NCBI GenBank assembly: GCA_037074615.1
Contig: CM073535.1
Span: 5,309,001 to 5,373,000 of the forward strand
Direction of reading: 5' to 3'
DNA from: Leucaena leucocephala
Lineage: Eukaryota > Streptophyta > Magnoliopsida > Fabales > Fabaceae
DNA length: 64,000 nucleotides
Below the pieces are notes generated by a model that did not search any database, had not been told where the DNA came from, and was given only the letters and a program-made list of their open reading frames with translations. Shown piece by piece: positions 46,185 through 55,810 of the stretch; position 1 is the first letter of the stretch, and each line of letters begins with the position of its first letter. The position numbers and the translations under genes are program-made.

Positions 46185-46997
46185 GATTAACTTAATTAGC
46201 CCCTAGGCGCTATAAAAAATAAGTAGGTTAATGTTGGAACTTTTTGCGTTTTATAGGAGAACCAGATGATATGAACTGTTCCTGATTTATTGATTTTATA
46301 TAATATATTGATATGGACGGATGATTCATATGTCGAGTTATAAAATTTCTCATTCTTTGATTGGTGGTTTCCTAAAATAACTTAGTTTTCATTTATGTTC
46401 TGCGTTTATGTTTGGGAGGTTTTGTTAAGTTTCCTAAAACATAGTAGGCCTAGGCCTTTGAAGATTTCCGGCTAAAGCATGACGAGTGGCCCAATCTAGC
46501 CACGCCTTAAAGGAAAAAAATATCAGAGCATGATAAGATTTTATAGATATGGCCTACGGATCCAACGTGGATTGAACAGAAGTAAAGAAGTAAAAAAAGT
46601 TGATATAATAAAGGTTAGTTATAACTTATAAAATGGTAAGTACAAATTTTATTATTAAAAATTTTATTAGTAAATGATCTATAAATATTTTTATAAGTAT
46701 TCTTTAAATTTAAAAATATGTCTCCAATTCACATAATTTTTTTTTAAATCTCACAAATATTTTTTTAAAAAAAAAATTATATGTATTGGGAGTATACTCT
46801 AAACTCAAAGAATATTTGCAAGAGTTTAGTCAACGGTAAAAACTAAAGAATTTCATTAAAGAACCTAATTACGGGTAAGAACATAAAGCCTTGGTCATGG
46901 TTCCATAATATCTTAAAATTCATGGTTGATTCTCACCACGCGTTCTCTGGGATTGTCTCTAGCTACTATAATTTATCTTGCATAAAGATTTTCTATA

Positions 46998-47000
<3 letters not shown>

Positions 47001-47064
<64 letters not shown>
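47001..47064. repeat. (TA)n microsatellite, about 64 bp
   Basis: Uninterrupted TA units, the longest simple repeat in the window and likely to vary in length. Confidence 0.97.
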
Positions 47065-47066
<2 letters not shown>

Positions 47067-47106
47067 TATAAACTAGCTGTGTGGGTGAAGTATTGGTGAG
47101 ATTTAG

Positions 47107-47812
47107 GACCTATTTAGATAGATTTTAAAAAAAAAATTATAAAAAAATAATTTTGAACAGTTTTGTATAAACTCTTCTAAAAAAGATTTTATAGAAAAAA
47201 GTAGTTATAAATAAATGAATATTTAGATAATTATTACTAAAAAAATTTTATAATTGATAAATTATTAGAAAGGGTATGATTTTATAAAAAGTATTTAATT
47301 TCTCCCCTTTTTTCCCTTATTTCTCATGTTCTCTCCTATCACCGACAATCGATGCTACTCCCTATGATGATGCTGATGACACTGATGCTGGTGAGCCCTA
47401 ACAATGATACTGACACTGACTCCTATGACGACGATGACTTCTATGACGACAATTTCCAAATTTAAAGGGAAGAGCGCAACCAATGATAACTTCATCCTCT
47501 CCAATGGCGAGAGAACTGACAAAGGAGTTTATCTGACGATGGCGATAGAAAAGGAGATTGAATATGGGAGAAGAGATAAGCGTCCTAGAAGAGAGGAGAG
47601 AGAATAAGAAAAAATTAGGGGCAAATAATAATTTGACAATATATAAACTCTTTTCTTATTATAGAAATTATTCCTAAATTATAATTTTAAAATATGATTT
47701 AATCTATAAATTTTTTTAAAAAAATATAGTTATTTATTTTAATTTTTTTTAAATTAAAATTTGAGTTAAAACTCTTTTAAAATATCAGTTTTAAGGCAAT
47801 ACAAACACACGC
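47107..47812. mobile_element. Non-autonomous DNA element of the GTTTGGATA-ended family, copy C
   Basis: Left end GACCTATTTAGATAGATTTT; right end reads, reversed, GCGTGTGTTTGTATTGCC. AT-rich flanks resemble copies A and B closely (for example AAATAAATGAATATTTAGAT). The core (47340-47600) is GC-richer, with repeated GATGA and CTATGACGACGA words. Confidence 0.5.
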
Positions 47813-48018
47813 TTATTGGTCATTAATTATAATGTTATTATGTCGGAAAGGAAACTCGTAATTAATGACCGAGGGGAGTGGGGACATATCTGTACCACAA
47901 AGGAATTTAACTTCCAATTTAGTGAAAGTTTCCTCTTATGTATGAAGCACGGCAATAAATTGTCAAGCAATTAACTGTTGGAAAATTTACATGAAAGGAA
48001 AGGTAGAGTAGGAGTTCT

Positions 48019-48020
<2 letters not shown>

Positions 48021-48054
<34 letters not shown>
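48021..48054. repeat. (GT)n microsatellite
   Basis: About 17 GT units, just upstream of the leader exon of GH17 copy 3. Confidence 0.95.
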
Positions 48055-48058
<4 letters not shown>

Positions 48059-48424
48059 GACCCAAGGAATTCAATTACTGGAGTTCTTTACATAGATCAG
48101 TTCATCTTCTTCTATTCAGCAATATCATTAAATCTGTAAGTTAATTACTGGAATTCAGTTACTTTATTGGTGGTTTCCTTTTCTTGTGTATGATTGGTTT
48201 AGAGAAACGCAACGCTTCATTTCATATGTGTTTTCCCCTTGTTTTCTGCTTCTCTAGTCTCTAGAACTCTTTTGAACCCCTTCTTCAAGCACAGAGTTTA
48301 TATTGAGAAAAAGACAAACAAGTACGAAGCTTTATTACAAAAATGAAGCGTTTTAGGCTTTTAGCCCTTGTCATTTGTACAGCAACCCATTTATCAAAGG
48401 AAGCAAATCTATATATAATTAAAG

Positions 48425-49719
48425 GAAAATGATATTTAAGTTTCATATAAGCAATTGAATGATAAAAAAGTTTTAAGAAATGACATAATTAATGTCAAGT
48501 CCCATGGGACCTCATATGATTTTTTTCTAATTGTAAAAAGACATAAATATCCCTAAGACATAAATATCGCGATAGTGAGATACGGATACCCGATAGTGGG
48601 GTTTACTCCTCCATCAGGGGAAATAACAACCTCAGCATATGCAATTAACAACCACAGCGCTTGAAATAACAACCCCAGCACTTATAATTAACAACCCCAT
48701 CAACTGCAACTAACAATCCCATCAGCTGCACTTACAACCCCATCAGCTGCACTTATAACCTTTCTACCTAAACTAACAACCCCAGCCCCTGCAACTAACA
48801 ACCCTAGCCCCTACAACTAACAACACCATCAGCTGTACTAAAAACCCCAGCCTCTATACTAACAACCCCATCAGCTGTAACTTATAACACAGAACCTGCA
48901 ATAACAACCACAGCGCCTAAAATAACAACTCTAGCACCTGCAACTAACAACCCCATCAGCTGTACTAATAACCCCAGCCACGATGATGAGTAAATCCACC
49001 TGCAACACACTGTATGTTCTCTTATTTCATAGCAAAACGTGCCAACACTGTACTATAGAAACGTGAAACTATCTGATAGTGATACAGCTGCTACAATACA
49101 GTATTGACACATTTTTCTATGAAATAAGAGAATAGTACACTGTGTTGCAGGTGGATTTACTCATCATTGTGGCTAGGGTTATTAGTACAGCTGATGGGGT
49201 TATTAGTTGCAGGTGCTAGGGTTATTATTTTAGGCGCTGGGGTTGTTATTGCAGGTGCTGCGTTATAAGTTGCAGCTAATGGGGTTGTTAGTGTAGGGGA
49301 TGGAGTTTTTAGTACAGCTGATGGGGTTGTTAGTTGCAGGGGTTAGGGCTGTTAGTTGCAGGTGCTGTGGTTGTTATTTCAAGTGGAGAGATTGTAAGTG
49401 CAGCTGATAGGGTTATTAGTTATAGCTGATAGGGTTGTTAGTTGCAAGTGTTGGGGTTATTATTTCAGGCGCTGGGGTTGTTAGTTGGGGTACAGGGGTT
49501 ATTATTTCCCTGATGGAGGGGTAAACCCCATTATCGGGTATCCCTATCTTACTATCGCGGGACACATTTGCTTAAGGGAAAATTTCAAGGATATTTATGT
49601 CTTTTTACAATTAGAAAAAATTCATATGAGGTCCCATGGAACTTGACATTAATTATGTCATTTCTTGGAATTTTTTTGTCATTCAATTGCTTACATGGGA
49701 CTTAAATATCATTTTCCCT
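48425..49719. mobile_element. Palindromic foldback/MULE-like element with minisatellite arms
   Basis: The whole 1.3 kb is one inverted repeat: the left arm (48425-49067) matches the reverse complement of the right arm, converging on ACTATC-T-GATAGT at 49068-49080. Outer ~190 bases of each arm are single-copy (GAAAATGATATTTAAGT...); the inner part (48620-48975 and 49180-49500) is a minisatellite of 20-25-base units built around AACAACCCCAGC and AACAACCCCATCAGCTG. ATAATTAAAG flanks both sides (48415-48424 and 49720-49729), a 9-10-bp target duplication as in Mutator-like elements. The paralogous leader intron of GH17 copy 2 carries the uninterrupted site (44941-44970). No coding capacity. Confidence 0.88.
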
Positions 49720-50026
49720 ATAATTAAAGACTGCACTTGCGCTGTCAAACTTTTCAACGGTTGCTTCACTTCGCTTGAATAATTTGGTATCAATAAGGAT
49801 TTATTTATTTAATTATATCATGTGCAGTCAATATCTAATTTAATTAATTTTATCCATATCACCTATCACTAGAATCATTTTTTTTTAAAAAAAATAACTC
49901 TTTTGTGCCTTATGAGACAAAATTCATCTCACATATTTATTTCCTACAGTGCAAATCTGCTATTGTACGGAATGTAATATACTAACCACTTATTATTTTT
50001 TTTTCAGGCGTTTTTTTTGGGGAAGA

Positions 50027-51014
50027 ATGATGACACTGATTCAAGTGGCTCTTGCCTTGAGTGCTTTAGTAGCAAGCACTGAAGCATCCTTTGCAATAGG
50101 TGTTAACTACGGAAGACTTGGAAACGACCTGCCGTCTCCGGCTCAAGTGGTGCAACTCTACAAGAACAACGGCATAACCAAGATGAGGCTATTCGACCCT
50201 CACATTGCTGTGCTTGAATCCCTCAGAAACAGCCACATTGATCTCACTCTCCGCATTCGAAACGAAGATTTGCCCACCATGGCTGCTAGCATCGTAGCCG
50301 TCAACAACAGGTTCGCAAACTACGTACAACCATACTCTCAAGACATCGTCTTTCATTGTTGTTGGAAACGAGGTGGTTCCAGGGAACTTGGCTAACTACG
50401 TACTACATGTGATGCAGAATCTTCAAAGCGTACTCGATGCTTCTTGTTTAAGTGGCATTTCTGTGACCACCTCTGTGCCTATTTCTGTCTTGGGGCCTTC
50501 ATATCCACCTTCACTTTCTGTTTTCTCAGACAAATCAAAGGAGGATATCGTAGCGATCAAACCCTCTTTTGGTGAATTTGTATCCATATTTTGCATACGC
50601 GTCTGACCCCCAAAACATACGCTTGGACTATCTCAGTTCAATGCTAAAGACGTAGTGGTTCAGGACGGAAGTGTTGGGTATTGCAACATGCTTGATGCTA
50701 TGATATATTCGTTTTTCTGGGCAACGGAGAAAGTGGGGATTCCTGACGTGGACGTTGTCGTGTCCGAGAGTGGTTGGCCTTCTCATGGTAATGGGGACCT
50801 CACAACCAACTCAGTGGCTGCCACTTATACTCAGAACTTCGTGAGACGCATTGCTTCACAGGCAGGAACACCAAAGAGGCCTGAAGCTTTCATAGAAGGT
50901 TTTGTGTTTGCCACCTTCAATGAGAATCTCAAGCCTGCTCGTGTAGAGCAACATTTCGGACTCCCCTATCCTGACATGCAACCTGTTTATCCACTTTTCC
51001 CTGTATTGCATTAG
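50027..51014 (+). pseudogene. GH17 beta-1,3-glucanase pseudogene (copy 3)
   Basis: Third glucanase copy. A normal start follows a 3' splice site at 50006-50007: ATG at 50027, signal peptide ending STEAS, mature FAIGVNYGRLGNDLP. The frame breaks near 50350 (in the stretch leading to VVGNEVVPG), again near 50565, where part of the stretch before NLYPYFAYASDP is deleted, and again near 50630. The last block, 50655-51014, is open (SESGWPSHGNGD, FVRRIASQAGTPKRP, ...LFPVLH) and ends in TAG. Both catalytic glutamate codons still exist but lie in different frames. The C-terminal block is closest to copy 2. At least three frame changes make a functional enzyme impossible without repair of the frame, so it is a decayed duplicate. 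Confidence 0.9.
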
Positions 51015-51176
51015 AAGTGGTACTTGATGCGCGTGTAATGAGAGAGAGAGAGAACAATGAAACAGTACCAGTTTCAATATATATATCCCCAAGGGTAAGA
51101 GCTTGAACCCTTTGACAAGTTTCGTAGATTGTAATCATGCAATAATACAGATGACGATATCAGAAAACGGATACAA

Positions 51177-53464
51177 TTAAAGACGCGAGAGTGATTTAGG
51201 GCCACTTTCTTTGTTCAGAAAGGGGTAATCTGTGTATCCCACAACGGGATCCTGGGTGTAGAAAGTTTTCCTATTATACTTATTCAGAGGTGCATTAACA
51301 TTAAACCTTAGGACCAGGTCTGGATTTGATATGAAAAGACGACCAAATGATACCAAATCAGCATCACCTTGAGCCACAGCTTCAATTGCCAAATCCCTTG
51401 TGAATCCACCACTGCACATCAACGTCCCTTGATACGCCTTCCGCAAGTTCCTCATCAAGTGAGCTTCTTCTTCTTCGCTCCCAGGTGTGCCTGATTCTGT
51501 TTGCCCATATGCAGTGTATCGGGGTTGTGTCACATGAAGATAAGTAAGCTTTGAGCCTACCTCTTGTTGGAGCTTGTTGAGCCTCTCAACCACAGCCAAG
51601 CCTAGCCTGAGTGGGTTAGAGTCCATTGCATCCAGGTGGTCTATCGCCGGTGAGATTCTCACCGCCACTCTATCAGCTCCGATGGCAGAAACCACTGCTT
51701 TAACCACCTGCATCAGGAACCTGCAACGATTTTCCAGTGATCCACCGTATTCATCTGTTCGATCGTTGATCCCATCCTTCAAAAATTGATCAATAAGGTA
51801 CCCATGAGCCCCATGAATCTCAATTCCATCGAAACCTGTTTTGTCACATGGCACTGAGGGTCAATATGTTGATCCATGATCAATCAAAATAACTAAAACG
51901 CGCAAAGAATTCTACAATTATCGTGAGCGTGACATTTCGTTATCATGGTGCACTATGAAGCATGGATATGCATTATTAGGCTAAAGGAGGCTAACTTTTC
52001 CCAATGTGGACCATAATACTTCCATGAACATGAAAAAGACTACACTTTGGACGCGTTAGTTATTATGGAGCCTTTAAAAAGGAGAAGCATTCATAATTAC
52101 TCAATATAATGGACCATATGGCGAAGAAAGTATGTATATACTAGAATAAGGAAATTACGAACCTGCCCGAATAGCGTTGACGGCGGCTTGCCGGAAATGA
52201 TGCACGATGTCTGGGATTTCATAAGCTTTCAGGGCTCGAGGCTCAGGATAGACGCCATAGGAGCCATCTGGCAAGAGAATTCTCCACCTCGCCGATATAG
52301 GTTTGGAAGTGGACGATATGGGTGGGGACCCTCCAGGCTGATAAACTGTTTCGCAAGTGTGGAAAGGGCAAAACCAGGATAAGTCCTAACTCCTCCTAAC
52401 TAACTGATAACGATAAATATAACATATCATACCATGACGTCAAACCAGAGTTGGGCAAGAATCAAGTAAATTTAAAATCCAATTCCAACCTATTCACTAC
52501 CTTCTGTCATTAATATTAATAGTATGCAATATTTGAGAAAACTAAATAAATAACTTTAAAAGTATTTATATTTATTATTTTTTTTTAAATTAATTTGTAT
52601 GATGTATAAATTGATATATAATCTAATTATAGTTAATATATACCATAATTAAATCATCTATTTAGTTTATTTAACCTCCCTAAACTACTTAATTGAATCT
52701 TATATTAAAGATTAGAAAAAATATTAGAATAACGATCCCATAAAATATTTATGATATACTCACATGTTTATAACATTGTACCTATCAAACTTAATATTAT
52801 TAGAGTCGTTAATATAAAAAATAATTAATTTTTTAGATAAAATAAATAAATCAATTAATTATAAATAATATAAAAGATAATTGATTAAATTAAATAAATT
52901 TAAAAATATATAATATAAATTTATATTTAAAAGGTTAGAAGGAGTATAAGACATTTTATAAAATTTATTAAAACATTTATCACTCATTTTCAAAAATACC
53001 TTTATCTCTTTTATTTTTAGCTTAATTAAAGGTTTTTTCATCCTTTTTCTCTTCCTGTTGGACAACTCAACCAAACGAAAGGTTAACTTTTACAAGTTGT
53101 AAAAAAAAATTAGATTTAATAAATTTTTACTGATTTCCTTAATCTTGAGATAATATTCCCTCTAATCCAAAATATAAGAATTAAATAAGGAGTATATTTT
53201 AGTCCTAACTCCTAAATATAAGACTTCAATCAATTTTGTCTCTTAAAATTATAATTTTACCTACAAAATATCTTTATATATGATTACACATATTAAAGGA
53301 TTTATAATACATATGATTAAATAGAATATTTTAAAAAAACTAATACACAATTATTACATATAACTAATTAAATTAATTTTTTTAATTTATTTAAATTAAT
53401 TAAATAAATTTTATATTAAAGACTAACCATGAGAAGCAGTAGTTGACAAGGCTTTTTAAAAAAG

Positions 53465-53505
<41 letters not shown>

Positions 53506-54732
53506 AGGGAGTAATTAGGAAGTACCTGGGTGAGAAGCTCGGCCAACATGCCATAGTTGGCAAAAGATAAGGCTTCCTTTGGCATGGACAGCATCCACTA
53601 TCTTCCTCCATGCCTCAACTTGTTCTTCTGAATATATGCCAGGTACATGCGGAAATCTGCATAATTAATTAACCCACTTCATCATATGATCTAATAATCA
53701 TGCCATGTGTAAAATGAATTTCGCTCTCTGTAAAAGAAAAAATGAATTTTGCTCCGCGTCAAAGTTTTAATGGTCAACTTCCAATGAAAATTCTAAAGCC
53801 AAGACTTTTGTCCCCTAGTAGTTTTGTGGGTTTCAGGGTCAAACTTAAAAATAGCTTGCAAGTGCCCATAGTCAATAGTGTCTATAAATGGGCATATATA
53901 AATATACTTTTGGTCCCTCTTAAAATAAACAGAGAGATAACGTTATCTTTTTTATCTTTCAAATGCTTAAAATTTGCTCTTCTATTGGTTTTTTTCCCCA
54001 GTAAAAAAAGCAAGACATTAAAAAGCTTTACATGGAAAAGTAAAGTGGATATTTTTAACGAAGTTCAAAAACAATATGCTTTATAAAAACTGACTTACCT
54101 TTTGCATTTTATGCAACGAAAACAACAAAAAGGATAATTAAGCCAAAATTTCTCTCGCACCGACACCTAACACCACCCACGGTAAAAGTGGGGATCATAA
54201 CCAATAAAATCTCGCGACGTGGATACTATCATTTTATTTGACGCCATTCTTGACCGGTGTGGAATGGAATTCATTCATTCCATTCCACTACCAGATGTTC
54301 CTCAAACAAGAAAGACCTCAAAAAGTAGACAAAATTACAAGGCTTACCCCGGCGCCGTGGGAGAGATCAAAGTGCCTTCGCTAACGAGAAAGCCTCCCGG
54401 AGTTGACCTCTGCGCGTAGTACTCCGCCATCGCCGGCTGCGGAATCCAGTTCAAAGCTCTGCATCTCGTCATCGGCGCTAGCACCAACCTGTCCAATCCC
54501 ACCAAAACCAGCTCAGTTAATTTCTCACAAATCCATCGCCAATTTCGTCACTGGAAAATTAATTGATCCCCTCACTCCGTCTCCCCTATTCCTGAAAAAA
54601 TAAATCAGAGAAATCTAGAAAAATAGAGAGAGAAAGAAAAAGAAAGAAGGGAGACCTGTGAGAGAGATTGAATTTGCCCATCTTGTAAGGAGAGAAGAGG
54701 GTGGATCCTCCTTGCGTTGTAGTCTCCGCCAT
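51177..54732 (-). CDS. OPR3: 12-oxophytodienoate reductase 3 (five exons)
   Basis: FMN-dependent Old Yellow Enzyme that reduces cis-(+)-12-oxophytodienoic acid in peroxisomes, a step of jasmonate synthesis. Exons on the minus strand: 54732-54656, 54488-54348, 53656-53526, 52345-52163, 51835-51177. They sum to 1191 bases, 396 aa, matching the family. Type II (OPR3) identity rests on the substrate-filter residues Phe74 (GFPHVPGIYS) and His244 (AIDHLDA), which are Tyr in OPR1-type enzymes. Active-site His185, His188 and Tyr190 lie in IHGAHGYLIDQF. The last three residues SRL form a PTS1 peroxisomal signal. The start ATG (54730-54732) is the first in frame. No breaks; all introns are GT-AG. Transcribed convergently to the glucanase cluster, with 162 bases between stop codons. 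Confidence 0.97.
53468..53510. repeat. (GA)n microsatellite in OPR3 intron 2-3 junction region
   Basis: GA units followed by GGGA units, ending 16 bases before the 3' border (53526) of OPR3 exon 3; on the coding strand it is a CT tract just inside intron 3, after the GTACTT donor. Confidence 0.9.
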
Positions 54733-54966
54733 TGGAATCGCTTACTCCTCTGTTCAGTGTGTCGGAGCTCCGATCCTCCGCTGCTGGCGGCGCTGGCTAT
54801 TCGATGATCCCTTGTGCGCTTCTCTACCTCAGCCAGTAAATGAGGTAGAATAAACAAATTCTCACTTGAGTGATCTGAAGCATATGTAATTTAAGGGTCC
54901 TATTTTTATATACACAATCATTACCCGTACCCGAGGACGCAGGGGAAGAAGGATGTTGCTGCTCGC

Positions 54967-54972
54967 CACGTG
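54967..54972. promoter_or_regulatory. G-box CACGTG upstream of OPR3
   Basis: Perfect CACGTG about 235 bases upstream of the OPR3 ATG. G-boxes are bound by bHLH (MYC2-type) and bZIP factors, and jasmonate genes often carry them. Function here is inferred. Confidence 0.45.
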
Positions 54973-55763
54973 ATAATTTTTTTAGGACCAAAGTGTGAAA
55001 AGCGAAGCCATTAAAATTATTATGCAACAGTGCATAATTTAATACTCCGTGGTCACGGAGTATTAATTTTCTGTGTATAAAAAAACAGATTTATTTAATT
55101 AATTTATATAATTAATATATAAAGAATTTGTTATATTTTTTTAAAATATCCTTAATATTTAATTATGAGACTTCAATGTGTATGAGATAAAAATGTCTCA
55201 ATAAATTAATATGAGTATTATTGGAAAGAAATAATTAATAGAATAGAAGAGATAAGAGATACTAGATTTTATATTTGGGGTGAAATTAAAACTCTCAATT
55301 AAATTTTATATTAATTTATAATAAGAATGAGTAATATTATTATTTTATATTTTTAATATAAGATTTATTTAATTAATTTAAATAGATAAAAAATTAATTA
55401 TTTATAATAATTATATTTTAATTCTTTTAATTATATATATTTAAAATATATTTAATAGAAGTCACTTTAATATGAATTATCAGATAAAGATATTTTAAAA
55501 AAAAATATAATTGTAAAAAATAAAATAAATTAAGATTTTATAATTATGATTAAAATAGACGAAAAAGAGAGTATTATTTTTTGGTTAAAATAGGATTAGT
55601 GGCTAACTTTAGATTTTAAACGATATTTTGAAGTTATGCTTGAGTTAAGAAGGTAGATTAAGAATTTGGACGGTGAACAGAGATGGAGGGAGAGAGCGGA
55701 GTTGAATATTCAACGCCCGCGGGTGGTGTCTGACGCGGATGAGCACAACATATTTTGCATGAT

Positions 55764-55810
55764 ATTCACGTGGGGCTGCGGTTCGTGAAAACCGTGACCC
55801 TCACGTGATT
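55764..55810. promoter_or_regulatory. Paired G-boxes in a GC-rich patch upstream of OPR3
   Basis: CACGTG at 55767-55772 and 55802-55807, 35 bases apart, with CGGTTCGTGAAAACCG between them (itself a short inverted repeat). About 1.05 kb upstream of the OPR3 ATG in otherwise AT-rich DNA. Could serve OPR3 or an unrecognised neighbour. Confidence 0.45.

Larger units (their letters stand above)
46185..48420. other. Interval between GH17 copies 2 and 3
   Basis: Contains the 3' flank of copy 2, a long (TA) tract, MITE copy C (47107-47812), a promoter block (47837-48020) copied from copy 2's upstream region, a (TG) tract and the leader exon of copy 3 (ending 48135). The 67-codon frame at 47404-47607 is low-complexity Asp/Thr sequence inside the MITE. 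Confidence 0.5.

Noticed and set aside
47404..47607. Asp/Thr-rich 67-codon frame
   Set aside because: Low-complexity GATGA and ACGACGA repeats inside MITE copy C.
48620..49500. Short regular repeats as a CRISPR array
   Set aside because: Unit length and word order vary, there are no unique spacers, and the two halves are mirror images inside a transposon-like palindrome.
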